15,676 bases of DNA from Candidatus Shapirobacteria bacterium (GCA_009885205.1 VFLE01000209.1:1-15676); one strand, 5' to 3'. Shown: positions 6,849 through 13,778, counted from the first letter of the stretch. Notes: a model not told the origin generated them from the letters alone. Numbers and translations are program-made.

Positions 6849-7289
6849 TCATGTTAAATTTTGTATTAGTTCTTTTTGCTCAGTAATGGTGTTGTCGGGA
6901 ATGGTTTTGAAAAATCCGTACTTTTCGACTTGATTGTCGAGTGATAACTTAAAATTTTTAGATAGAGTACAGAGAAAAGCAAGAGAAACAGTATAACCAA
7001 AACCACGCTCGGCCACCTCACTAAAATATTCGATGTAACCCAAAGACTTTTTTATAATAACTTTTGTCCCAATTTCCTCTTGAGCAATTCGTTGAATAGC
7101 GTCGGTAATTTTCTCACGAAAAAAGACGGTACCGCCTGGCATGTGCCACTGGTTTTGGTAACCATTTTTTTGACGTAAAGTTAGGAGATATCCATCTGGT
7201 GTCTTGATTAATAAATCAACACACAGTCGTGGGACACGAGAATAAATTGATTTAAATTCTTTAAAGGTAAGGGGTTGTTGGCGGGACAT
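6849..7289 (-). CDS. Nudix hydrolase resembling GDP-mannose mannosyl hydrolase
   Basis: This 146-aa protein carries a Nudix box at 53-75 (G, five residues, E59, seven residues, R67, then AQEEIG). Residue 68 is Ile where the consensus R-E has Glu, while E71 and E72 are kept. The N-terminal layout (FKSIYSRVPRLCVDLLI, then QNQWHMPGGTV) follows GDP-mannose mannosyl hydrolases (GDP-sugar Nudix enzymes), a subgroup known for a modified Nudix box. A GDP-sugar substrate is therefore plausible but not proven. It lies 22 bp downstream of the PIF1-like helicase on the same strand, with its own extended -10 TGTTAATAT 6 nt before the ATG. Confidence 0.8.
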   Translation of the reverse strand: MSRQQPLTFKEFKSIYSRVPRLCVDLLIKTPDGYLLTLRQKNGYQNQWHMPGGTVFFREKITDAIQRIAQEEIGTKVIIKKSLGYIEYFSEVAERGFGYTVSLAFLCTLSKNFKLSLDNQVEKYGFFKTIPDNTITEQKELIQNLT

Positions 7290-7295
7290 GGAAAT

Positions 7296-7304
7296 ATATT
7301 AACA
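7296..7304 (-). promoter_or_regulatory. Extended -10 promoter TGTTAATAT for the Nudix gene
   Basis: TGTTAATAT ends 6 nt before the ATG at 7289, in the 22-bp gap after the helicase stop codon. No Shine-Dalgarno sequence is present, so a leaderless transcript independent of the helicase is likely. Confidence 0.5.
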
Positions 7305-7311
7305 TATGCAA

Positions 7312-8631
7312 TTAAATCTTATTGATATTCGCTTTTTTCATAAAGTCGATGATTTTGGGGTCGATGATGATGTCATCGAAAGTTAGGGGGCGTTTTAAGT
7401 AAAGCGTGTCGAGGCTTTTACATCGGGAGAGGGCAACATAGGTTTGGCCGTGGGCAAAGGCGCCACGACCCATGTCGATTACTACCGAATCGTAAGTTTG
7501 ACCTTGGGACTTGTGGACAGTAATGGCCCAGGCGAGACGGAGGGGAAATTGGGTAAAACTACTAACCACTTTTTCCTCGATTTGTCTTTTATCACTATTA
7601 AATTCATAACGGATTTTTTGCCAAGTTTCGGGGGAGATTTCGTGGACTTGATTATCAATTTTTACTTCAATTTTGGTTTGACTAACTGATTCGATAGTTC
7701 CCAGAGAGCCATTGACCCAGCGTTTTTTGGAGTCATTTTTTAACATCATAATTTGGGCGCCTTTTTTTAAAACCAAAGAACTTTCGGTGGGGTAGGAATA
7801 GGGGTCGAGGTCACCCTCGATAGTGGCAGTGTAAGTAAAAGACTGGTTGGATAATAAATTTAATTTGCTGTTGTTTTCCGAAAAAACAGTAGAGTTGGTG
7901 GTAGCCAAAGTAATAACACCATCGGGCAATGAGTCAAAAAGGGCACGAGAATTTAGTGATTCTAATACAAAGTCAGAAACTTCACCGGTTCGAATACTGT
8001 TTAAAATTGATTTAAAATTTTCATCGGTTTGGCGAAAATTTTGTTGAAGTTCGTAGATTTCCAGCTCTGTGCCATTCCAGGCCAGGGAGTGGAAAAAATA
8101 AAATCCCCCATTTAATTGTTCAAAATAATTGATGAGATCAGACTCATTAACGACTGGTGGGAGTTGATAAAGGTCACCAAACATGAGCAGTTGAACACCA
8201 CCAAAAGGCTCTTGGCTGTCACGGGCCAACTTGAGTAAATAATCAATACCATCCATTAAATCGGCCCGGACCATGGAGACTTCATCAATAATCAAAGTGT
8301 CAATATTTTTTAAAATTTTGGCTGATTTGGCCGAGAGGCGAAGGGCTTTGGTATCAATAAAAGTGGGAGGAAATAAAAATAATGAGTGAATAGTTTGGCC
8401 GCCGACATTGAGGGCGGCCACGCCGGTGGGGGCCACCACCACAATATTTTTTTGAGTGTGGAGTTTTATATATTGTAATAAAACTGATTTGCCCGTCCCC
8501 GCCTTGCCGGTGATAAACATGTGACTGCTAGTATTTTCAAACCGGTCAAAAAGTTTTTGTTGCTCGGCACTTAATTTTATTTCACTAACATCGATTTCTT
8601 GGAGGTTTAATTTGGGGACGAGATAGGACAT
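7312..8631 (-). CDS. PIF1-like superfamily 1B DNA helicase
   Basis: This 439-aa protein is a 5'-3' helicase of the PIF1/RecD class. In order: Walker A TGKAGTGKS at 41-49, motif Ia APTGVAALN with GGQTIHSLF at 67-85, Walker B LIIDEVSM at 113-120, motif III FGDLYQLPPV at 151-160, and the SF1 C-terminal motifs LAWAITVHKSQGQTYD (366-381) and YVALSRCKSLDTLYL (398-412). Stand-alone proteins of this size are common in bacteria and CPR genomes, where they act in DNA repair, replication past structured DNA, or recombination. A C-terminal tail (413-439) adds no known domain. It is the first gene of a minus-strand unit with a TAAAAT box 9 nt upstream. Divergently facing it is a second Nudix gene. Confidence 0.92.
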   Translation of the reverse strand: MSYLVPKLNLQEIDVSEIKLSAEQQKLFDRFENTSSHMFITGKAGTGKSVLLQYIKLHTQKNIVVVAPTGVAALNVGGQTIHSLFLFPPTFIDTKALRLSAKSAKILKNIDTLIIDEVSMVRADLMDGIDYLLKLARDSQEPFGGVQLLMFGDLYQLPPVVNESDLINYFEQLNGGFYFFHSLAWNGTELEIYELQQNFRQTDENFKSILNSIRTGEVSDFVLESLNSRALFDSLPDGVITLATTNSTVFSENNSKLNLLSNQSFTYTATIEGDLDPYSYPTESSLVLKKGAQIMMLKNDSKKRWVNGSLGTIESVSQTKIEVKIDNQVHEISPETWQKIRYEFNSDKRQIEEKVVSSFTQFPLRLAWAITVHKSQGQTYDSVVIDMGRGAFAHGQTYVALSRCKSLDTLYLKRPLTFDDIIIDPKIIDFMKKANINKI

Positions 8632-8640
8632 GGTGGAGTA

Positions 8641-8646
8641 ATTTTA
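8641..8646 (-). promoter_or_regulatory. -10-like TAAAAT for the PIF1-like helicase
   Basis: The minus strand reads TGTAAAAT, with the hexamer ending 9 nt before the ATG at 8631. It shares a 43-bp gap with the divergent Nudix promoter. The TG abuts the hexamer directly rather than with the usual 1-nt spacer. Confidence 0.4.
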
Positions 8647-8661
8647 CACTAATACATGTTG

Positions 8662-8667
8662 TATACT
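8662..8667 (+). promoter_or_regulatory. -10-like TATACT for the second Nudix gene
   Basis: TATACT ends 7 nt before the ATG at 8675 and is preceded directly by TTG. No -35 or Shine-Dalgarno sequence is evident. It lies 16 bp from the opposing helicase -10 box, so the two RNA polymerase footprints must overlap. Confidence 0.5.
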
Positions 8668-8674
8668 GAAAGTT

Positions 8675-9061
8675 ATGCGAACAAATAAAAATGTTAGAGG
8701 ATTGATAAAACGAGAAGGCAAATTATTGTTAATCCACAGATTTAAAAACGGAAGTGAATATTGGGTGGTACCAGGTGGTGGTGTTGAAGAAGGAGAAACT
8801 CTTGATGAGGCACTTAAACGAGAAATGAAAGAAGAAACAAATTTGGATATTAAAAATAGTAAATTTTTAGTTATGGGGGACACCAGTTTAGGTGAACAAT
8901 ATATTTATGAATGTGAAATGTTTGATGGGGAAATGAAATTGCAAGGACCTGAGTTAGAAAACATGAATGAAAATAATCAATATATATTGACTTGGGTACT
9001 ATTTGAGGATGTTAAAAAAATTGGATCATTATACCCTGAAATTATAAAAGACTTAGTGTAA
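8675..9061 (+). CDS. Nudix hydrolase (NTP-pyrophosphohydrolase-like)
   Basis: This 128-aa protein is essentially one Nudix domain. The box runs from G35 to L57 with E41, R49-E50 and E53-E54 all present (GGGVEEGETLDEALKRE then MKEET); only the usual Gly near the end is Asn56. W30 and VVPGG precede the box as normal. Such small enzymes usually hydrolyse nucleoside diphosphate linkages, for example oxidised dNTPs or nucleotide sugars; the substrate cannot be told. It differs in sequence from the Nudix gene at 6849-7289 and is not a recent duplicate. It appears monocistronic, facing convergently onto the VOC gene. Confidence 0.88.
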   Translation: MRTNKNVRGLIKREGKLLLIHRFKNGSEYWVVPGGGVEEGETLDEALKREMKEETNLDIKNSKFLVMGDTSLGEQYIYECEMFDGEMKLQGPELENMNENNQYILTWVLFEDVKKIGSLYPEIIKDLV

Positions 9062-9130
9062 TTTGCTTTAAAAATATTTTTGTGTTTTATTAGTTATGGA
9101 AATACGAATGGAAATGTCGGACATACACAA

Positions 9131-9664
9131 TTATACTATTTTAATTTGTGGCGAATTTGCCATAATTAAAATTTCGAATATATTTTTATTTTTAATTATT
9201 TCTAAAACTGGTTTTAGGTGGAATTTGGCTTGGACAAATTCACCCAACTTTAAATTGACCATAGGAAACATTGGTTGATCAATTTTACTTTTATCCCAAG
9301 GCAAATCAGGGTATTTATTTGCAAATGTCTCAAGATCTGTGTCAACTACAAATTCGGCATGTTCGAGAGCTGAGGGATAAACTTGTCCCTGTTTTGGGGC
9401 AACTAATTCAACCGCTTCGATTGGCTTATTTTTATAAATTAACGGAGAATAAAATTTGAATATTCCAACCCGCCTGCCTCCGACAATTTCTTCGGATAAC
9501 AATTTTGCTACTTTATTAAATTCTGGTAGTAATCGATCATAATCTTGGTCAGATGATGTTTGATATCCAAAATGATCAAGGTTATATTTGGAAACATCAA
9601 TACCAAATTCATTTACTTTATTAGTAATAATATCGAGAAATTTAGAGTAGTCGTCGAGAATCAT
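9131..9664 (-). CDS. YecM-like VOC (glyoxalase fold) protein
   Basis: This 177-aa protein matches the YecM family within the vicinal-oxygen-chelate superfamily: LDHFGYQ at 29-35, LLSEEIVGGRRVGIFKF at 55-71, IEAVELVAP at 82-90, YPSALEHAEFVV at 96-107 and KFHL at 147-150. His31, Glu86, His102 and Glu104 sit where metal-binding residues occur in this fold. YecM itself has no established function, so an enzymatic role is inference. A start 48 codons upstream is possible by frame alone but would be encoded inside the preceding gene. ATG 9664 is preferred because it forms an ATGA overlap with that gene's stop. The last 17 residues (after KNK) look like an unrelated tail. Confidence 0.8.
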   Translation of the reverse strand: MILDDYSKFLDIITNKVNEFGIDVSKYNLDHFGYQTSSDQDYDRLLPEFNKVAKLLSEEIVGGRRVGIFKFYSPLIYKNKPIEAVELVAPKQGQVYPSALEHAEFVVDTDLETFANKYPDLPWDKSKIDQPMFPMVNLKLGEFVQAKFHLKPVLEIIKNKNIFEILIMANSPQIKIV

Positions 9665-10218
9665 ATTAGTTTGGGATATAAAAAAGAAATTATTTGGAGA
9701 ATGATGACGGCTAAAAATAATAGTGATAGTGCACCAAAATCGAGTAGGGCGACGTGAATGAAAATTAAAAACATGGTAACGTAGGTGAGTTTTTGAAGTA
9801 AAAACCAATTTTTAGATAGCATTTTTTGAGAAATATTATTTGAAGTAATAAAGAGGAAAAACAAAATGATCAAAGCGATGGTTGAGACGACTATGCGGAA
9901 TGAAGTGGAAAAAATTAAACCTGATAAAACCATATGCGTTAAAGCAAATAGAAACATGGAAATACCGAAATGACGACGATAGAGTCTTAACACTGTAAAA
10001 ATAGGGTAATTTAAACCAAAACGTAGGGCCATGCCGGGAACCAAGGTTATAATATAAGTTAAAAGTGATAATTGACCAAAAAGTTTGGAAAAACGACTAA
10101 TAATGGGAAGATAAAAACTTGAGACAATGATAATAAAAATAAAAAAATATAAAACAAAAAAGAGATATATAAATTTTTGATGATACTTGATTAAAAAGTT
10201 ACAAATGTAGTTGATCAT
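9661..10218 (-). CDS. Ferric-reductase-like transmembrane domain protein
   Basis: This 185-aa protein has about six hydrophobic helices and little else. LRLYRRHFGISMFLFALTHM (77-96) matches the first haem-binding helix of ferric reductase-like/MsrQ proteins, with His95 as candidate ligand. His155 in MFLIFIHVAL (149-158) fits the second. No flavin or NAD domain is attached, as in MsrQ, which passes electrons to a periplasmic partner. No MsrP gene is nearby, so MsrQ cannot be claimed. TATAAT lies 5 nt before the ATG, implying a leaderless transcript. Its TGA overlaps the next gene's ATG by 4 bp (ATGA), indicating translational coupling with the VOC protein. Confidence 0.75.
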   Translation of the reverse strand: MINYICNFLIKYHQKFIYLFFVLYFFIFIIIVSSFYLPIISRFSKLFGQLSLLTYIITLVPGMALRFGLNYPIFTVLRLYRRHFGISMFLFALTHMVLSGLIFSTSFRIVVSTIALIILFFLFITSNNISQKMLSKNWFLLQKLTYVTMFLIFIHVALLDFGALSLLFLAVIILQIISFLYPKLI

Positions 10219-10223
10219 AAGTT

Positions 10224-10229
10224 ATTATA
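10224..10229 (-). promoter_or_regulatory. Consensus -10 TATAAT for the ferric-reductase-like gene
   Basis: A perfect TATAAT on the minus strand ends 5 nt before the ATG at 10218. It overlaps the plus-strand -10-like box (10226-10231). Any -35 contact would fall within the start of the divergent gene. Confidence 0.5.
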
Positions 10230-10231
10230 TA
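10226..10231 (+). promoter_or_regulatory. -10-like TATATA for the GT-C glycosyltransferase gene
   Basis: TATATA ends 8 nt before the ATG at 10240. The divergent start codons are separated by only 21 bp, so this box shares bases with the opposing TATAAT. TATTAT at 10223-10228 is an alternative hexamer. No Shine-Dalgarno sequence is present. Confidence 0.35.
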
Positions 10232-10239
10232 GAGTATAG

Positions 10240-11547
10240 ATGAGAAATTATATTTTGAAAAATTGGTTTGGGTGGGCTTTTTTGATGGCAATTTTGGCAC
10301 GAGTGGCGATGACACCACTAGCCTACCATGGTGATATTTTGGTCCAGGCGGGATGGGGAAGGTGGATTTTTGACCATGGAATGCGAGGATTTTATGAAAA
10401 TAACATTTGGATATATGGCTGGCCTAATCAACCGCCAATAATTAGCTGGTTGTATGGTCAATGTTTTCATTTATATCAATCAATTTATACAACAATGATT
10501 GTGTGGGGTAACTTTATTGCCAGTCATCGGTTGGGCGCTAGTCATATTTTGTGGTTTTATGACTTTCAAGATTGGTGGGGTAATGCCAAATATATGGACA
10601 CTCCTTTTAAAATAGCCGAGTTGATAACCATGAAGATACCATCGATTATGGCTGATGGAGTTTTGGCCTACATGATATATAAAATGGTGGGAAAAGCCGG
10701 GGCAATAATTTATCTGCTGTCCCCTTTTGCTTGGTATGAAAGTGGAATTTGGGGACAACATGATCAACTAAGCTTGATATTTTTACTAACTGCTTTTTGG
10801 CTGGTAACTGCTAAAAAATTGATGTGGCTAACACCAGTAATGATGGCGGTTAGCATTTTGCTAAAACCGACGGCTTTTATTTTTGGACCATTGTTGCTAT
10901 GGATATCGGTGCGTGACAAAAATACTTTTAAACAAGTGGTAATAGGGAGTGGGGTGACAGTGATTTTATACATATTATTGGTAAAAATAATTTCTACTTT
11001 TGATTTTTGGACATTTAATATTTATTTACAAAGACAAATGTTTGCTAAGGGTGAATACTGGACTTGGGTTAATACTTTTAATGGCTGGCGGATAATTACG
11101 CCATATTTGACTGATTATCGGCAGTTATTTTTGGGAATTAATTTGCGGATGTGGGGATTTATAGTATTTGGGATAATCAATATATTGGCTTTTAAAATAG
11201 GTCAAAAGAGGGACTGGGATAGTGTATTAAAAGCTATGTTTGTAGTGGTGTCGGGGGGCTGGATGGTGATGACGACGATGCATGAGAGATATTTGTTTAC
11301 CGCAATAGTCGTGGGATTAATTTTGGCGATGAAAAATAAAAAGTTGTTTAAATATTGGATAGTATTGAGCTTAATTTTTTGGATAAATATGTTCAATGGC
11401 TGGTGGTACCCAGAAAGTTTTTTGTGGTTAAAAAATATTTTGACATGGGGAAATGAAATGGATGGAGTGGTACCGCGAATTTTGGCAGTGATTAATTTAA
11501 TTTTGATGGTGAAGATAGTTAGAATTATGGTAAAGGAGAAAAAATGA
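10240..11547 (+). CDS. GT-C fold membrane glycosyltransferase (GT39/GT87-like)
   Basis: This 435-aa protein has roughly ten hydrophobic segments and is rich in Trp. GT-C features are visible: an acidic residue in the first extracytoplasmic loop (AYHGDILVQAGWG, Asp32), WPNQPP at 61-66, YESGIWGQHDQ at 166-176, LLKPTA at 207-212, and MHERYLF at 347-353, a motif shared with polyprenyl-phosphate-sugar-dependent mannosyl/glucosyltransferases. Such enzymes transfer a sugar from a lipid carrier outside the membrane, to protein or glycolipid. The sugar and acceptor are unknown. A lipid carrier could depend on the polyprenyl synthase at 3259-4320. The last codons overlap the next gene by 4 bp (ATGA), and a Shine-Dalgarno sequence for that gene lies within this one. 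Confidence 0.85.
   Translation: MRNYILKNWFGWAFLMAILARVAMTPLAYHGDILVQAGWGRWIFDHGMRGFYENNIWIYGWPNQPPIISWLYGQCFHLYQSIYTTMIVWGNFIASHRLGASHILWFYDFQDWWGNAKYMDTPFKIAELITMKIPSIMADGVLAYMIYKMVGKAGAIIYLLSPFAWYESGIWGQHDQLSLIFLLTAFWLVTAKKLMWLTPVMMAVSILLKPTAFIFGPLLLWISVRDKNTFKQVVIGSGVTVILYILLVKIISTFDFWTFNIYLQRQMFAKGEYWTWVNTFNGWRIITPYLTDYRQLFLGINLRMWGFIVFGIINILAFKIGQKRDWDSVLKAMFVVVSGGWMVMTTMHERYLFTAIVVGLILAMKNKKLFKYWIVLSLIFWINMFNGWWYPESFLWLKNILTWGNEMDGVVPRILAVINLILMVKIVRIMVKEKK
11532..11538 (+). promoter_or_regulatory. Shine-Dalgarno AAAGGAG for the His-rich protein
   Basis: AAAGGAG ends 5 nt before the ATG at 11544, inside the final codons of the glycosyltransferase gene. This is the strongest ribosome binding site in the window and confirms the start within the ATGA overlap. 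Confidence 0.75.
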
Positions 11548-12131
11548 AAATAAATTGGCCGATGATAATGCTTTTGATATTTTTAATAATTTTTGGTTAC
11601 AAATATTTTGCCAATTCTACTCCAAATACAGCTGTGGTGGAGGAAAAACAAGAGATATCATGGCAAGTTGACAATGATGGATTAAAAGAAAGACTAAAAA
11701 AGATTGATTTACCAGCATTACCGATTGAAGGAAATGCCCTACACACTCACCAACATTTGGATGTTTTTGTCGATGGACAAAAAATTAATATCCCCAAAGG
11801 TATTGGAGTGGGGGTAAATGAAGCTTTTATTTCACCGATTCATTCACACGATAATGATGGAATAATTCATGTTGAGTCGCCGACAATTACAGATTATTTT
11901 TTGGGTCAATTTTTTGATATTTGGGGAGTAAAATTTGATGACCAATGTATAAATAAATATTGTACAAGTGGTGAAAAAAAACTAAAAGTATTTGTTAACG
12001 GAGCCGAGATTTTGACTGATTTTCGTAAAATTAAATTGGAGTCAAAACAAGAAATTGTGATATTTTATGGAACTGAATCTCAATTACCCAAACCAATACC
12101 AGCAAGTTATATTTTTTCCGAAGGAAATTAA
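11544..12131 (+). CDS. Membrane-anchored extracytoplasmic His-rich protein
   Basis: This 195-aa protein has an N-terminal hydrophobic anchor (about 6-23) and a soluble domain outside the membrane. Two related segments carry clustered histidines: HTHQHLDVFVDGQKINIP (67-84) and IHSHDNDGIIHVESP (99-113). GQFFDIWGV follows at 121-129, then KVFVNGAEI (148-156), which repeats the VFVDG turn. C135 and C140 could pair or join a metal site. Similar small domains with HxHxHLDVFVNG and LHTHD-GxIHIESP patterns occur in Chloroflexi, Actinobacteria and other genomes, usually as hypothetical proteins, in my recollection. Metal (copper or zinc) binding is inferred from the His clusters. It is coupled to the GT-C gene by ATGA overlap, suggesting a shared envelope role. 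Confidence 0.75.
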   Translation: MKINWPMIMLLIFLIIFGYKYFANSTPNTAVVEEKQEISWQVDNDGLKERLKKIDLPALPIEGNALHTHQHLDVFVDGQKINIPKGIGVGVNEAFISPIHSHDNDGIIHVESPTITDYFLGQFFDIWGVKFDDQCINKYCTSGEKKLKVFVNGAEILTDFRKIKLESKQEIVIFYGTESQLPKPIPASYIFSEGN

Positions 12132-12137
12132 TAAATA

Positions 12138-12281
12138 TTATCTTAATATTCCTAACCCAATTAAACCAGTGAGAATTAAATAAAAAGCGATTAAGTAATT
12201 GATTAACTTGGGAAACATTAAAATTAAGATGCCGAAAAGTAATGATGAAAATGGAGTTAAATTTGAGATTGATAAATTCAT
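12138..12281 (-). CDS. Small membrane protein, DUF3096-like
   Basis: This 47-aa protein is too short for ordinary ORF cut-offs. It has two hydrophobic helices around a FPKLINY turn: LLFGILILMFPKLINYLIAF at 14-33, then YLILTGLIGLGILR. The pattern GILILxFPxLLNYxVAxYLIxxGIxGL is that of the DUF3096 family of tiny two-helix membrane proteins, whose function is unknown. It starts 6 bp after the stop of the lmo0937-like gene and the two look like one cassette. A TATAAA lies 5 nt before its ATG, overlapping the upstream stop. Its stop is 6 bp from the end of the convergent His-rich gene; an AT-only inverted repeat (12134-12150) spans this junction. Confidence 0.75.
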   Translation of the reverse strand: MNLSISNLTPFSSLLFGILILMFPKLINYLIAFYLILTGLIGLGILR

Positions 12282-12287
12282 ATATTT

Positions 12288-12428
12288 TTATAAACCTAAA
12301 ATTCGAATAATAAAAACAATAACAGCAATAACTAATAATAAATGAATTAATCCCCCACCGATATGAAGAGAAAAACCACCTATCCAGGAGATGAGAATTA
12401 AAACTAAAATGATATCAAGTAAACCCAT
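12288..12428 (-). CDS. Small membrane protein, lmo0937/DUF5670-like
   Basis: This 46-aa protein has a first helix (LLDIILVLILISWIGGF, 3-19), a Gly-rich turn (HIGGGLIHL, 22-30) and a second helix (LLVIAVIVFIIRIL). WxxGF followed by GGLIHLLLVIAxxV is the signature of the lmo0937 family (DUF5670), widespread tiny membrane proteins of unknown function, some linked to stress in other bacteria. It sits directly upstream of a DUF3096-like gene on the same strand. No Shine-Dalgarno sequence or clear -10 element was found before the ATG; the upstream sequence is A/T-rich. Confidence 0.78.
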   Translation of the reverse strand: MGLLDIILVLILISWIGGFSLHIGGGLIHLLLVIAVIVFIIRILGL

Positions 12429-12458
12429 ATGTTTTTTATTTAATAAATAACAAAGCCT

Positions 12459-12536
12459 TTATTCTTGCTGTTCGCCAGAGGAAATGCGGACTAATTTGAC
12501 TATACCCCAAGCGAGTAAAATATCAACAAAAATAAA
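12459..12536 (-). other. In-frame 25-codon extension after the propeller gene stop
   Basis: Directly after the TAA of the beta-propeller gene (12537-12539), the same frame stays open for 25 codons to a second TAA. It encodes a hydrophobic stretch then a polar tail: VDILLAWGIVKLV followed by RISSGEQQE. This looks like the C-terminus of a small membrane protein, but no ATG, GTG or TTG precedes it in frame. It may be a gene remnant, or a readthrough tail. The rest of the 12429-12536 gap shows nothing else clear. Confidence 0.3.
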
Positions 12537-13745
12537 TTATTTAACCGAAAAAGAATCTATCTGACCGGTGTTGGTATTAAATAAATCAAAAGAGGTAAAA
12601 TTGGTAGGATTGTTACCATATTCAACACGACCAATTAATAGCACGTTTTCGTCAACCCAGTGTTCAGGAAAGCCTGGCAATATTTTAATAATTTTTTTGG
12701 ATAAAGAATCCCAAATTACAGTGGTATCGGGATATTGACCAGCATATTGACCATCTTTAATTTGTTCTCCGTGTTTGGTATACGCGAGAAATCTACCGCT
12801 GGAATTTAATAATGGCTTTTGAATAAATGCCCAAGGAGCAGTCTCGACAATATCACCGGTTTCGCTGGGAAATTGAGAAACAGTAATTCTGACGCCAGTA
12901 TCAGTACTCCCATCATCGACGGTTCGGGCCCATAATTTTCCATCGGCCGAAAAACTCATTTGCCGACCAAATGATTTGATGGGATAATTTACAGTTTTAT
13001 AGTCTGCTTCAAATGTTTCGACATTAAAAAGAACAAGTCTGGTATCGTGGGAATTTGGGTCTTGTTTTAATTCAACAATTATCCGATTAGAGTCAAAGAA
13101 ATTAAACGACGTAGACACAGGATATAAATGAGTGTCTTGACCATTATTTACATTAAAAACATGAAAGCCGGGGACAGAATCTTTGCCAAATTTTTCGATA
13201 GTTTCCCAAACTGGGTCGGCACCCATACCTTCGGATATTTTTCTAACTTCCAAATTATCTTTGCCAGAATAAAAAAGTATTTTTGACCCATCTGATGACC
13301 AACTATTTAGATACTCGACAGGATAATTAGTTATTTTTATGGCTTTTTGAGTACCAGCCGCGAGAATATATAAGTTTGAGGAGTCGCCTCGATTTATAAA
13401 GGCAATTAATTTACCATTGGGTGACGAAATTGGAGCATCTCCACCCAACCCTGAAGCACCACTTCCCCAACTTGTTTTGTATTCTGTTGACTGCAAAACT
13501 TTTTGGGTTAAAGAGTAGATATTTAATAAACCATCTTTGACAATAGGGACGATAGTGTCGGTTGATATAGGTTTTACCCAAGATTCGGATGTTTTTTCGA
13601 CAATAGTTGTAGTTGTGTCAGCTGGGATATTGGGAATATATTTATTACCTAAATAATAACCAAGAAAAGGTAGAGAGACGAACAAAAATATGGCTAGAAC
13701 TTTTGATAATGGGGTAACGGTGGTAAAAAATTTTGGTAAAGTCAT
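12537..13745 (-). CDS. Membrane-anchored TolB/WD40-like beta-propeller protein
   Basis: This 402-aa protein has an N-terminal membrane anchor (VLAIFLFVSLPFLGYYLG, 16-33), then a Thr/Ser/Pro linker to about 65, placing the remainder outside the membrane. Repeated PD40-type blades follow: ISSPNGKLIAFINRG (106-120) with LYILAAGTQKAIKIT (125-139), SWSSDGSKILFYSG (148-161), and further down MSFSADGKLWAR and LLNSSGRFLAYTKHG. The spacing suggests six or so blades, as in TolB-like domains. There are no catalytic residues of a peptidase. The role is likely binding or scaffolding at the cell surface, which is inference. TAATAT lies 5 nt before the ATG. The divergent neighbour is dnaG, 38 bp away. Confidence 0.8.
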   Translation of the reverse strand: MTLPKFFTTVTPLSKVLAIFLFVSLPFLGYYLGNKYIPNIPADTTTTIVEKTSESWVKPISTDTIVPIVKDGLLNIYSLTQKVLQSTEYKTSWGSGASGLGGDAPISSPNGKLIAFINRGDSSNLYILAAGTQKAIKITNYPVEYLNSWSSDGSKILFYSGKDNLEVRKISEGMGADPVWETIEKFGKDSVPGFHVFNVNNGQDTHLYPVSTSFNFFDSNRIIVELKQDPNSHDTRLVLFNVETFEADYKTVNYPIKSFGRQMSFSADGKLWARTVDDGSTDTGVRITVSQFPSETGDIVETAPWAFIQKPLLNSSGRFLAYTKHGEQIKDGQYAGQYPDTTVIWDSLSKKIIKILPGFPEHWVDENVLLIGRVEYGNNPTNFTSFDLFNTNTGQIDSFSVK

Positions 13746-13750
13746 AACTA

Positions 13751-13758
13751 ATATTACA
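13751..13758 (-). promoter_or_regulatory. -10-like TGTAATAT for the propeller gene
   Basis: On the minus strand TAATAT ends 5 nt before the ATG at 13745 and is preceded directly by TG. Its upstream -35 zone would coincide with the dnaG -10 element, so the two divergent promoters cannot be occupied independently. Confidence 0.4.
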
Positions 13759-13769
13759 CCTTAAATCAA

Positions 13770-13778
13770 TGCTAGAAT
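13770..13778 (+). promoter_or_regulatory. Extended -10 promoter TGCTAGAAT for dnaG
   Basis: TGCTAGAAT ends 5 nt before the dnaG ATG with no Shine-Dalgarno sequence and no -35 match (AATATT at the expected place). The same TGnTAGAAT form recurs before rpoD at 15584-15592. Confidence 0.55.

Noticed and set aside
9068..9082. TAAAAATATTTTT palindrome after the second Nudix gene
   Set aside because: Low-complexity AT sequence without a GC stem; not convincing as a terminator.
9665..9808. A 48-codon N-terminal extension of the VOC protein
   Set aside because: It lies wholly inside the ferric-reductase-like gene in another frame, does not resemble YecM, and the ATG at 9664 forms an ATGA overlap with the upstream stop.
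12134..12150. AT-only inverted repeat AATATTA-TCT-TAATATT between convergent gene ends
   Set aside because: A stem of only A-T pairs is too weak for a terminator and overlaps the stop codon of a coding gene; likely compositional.
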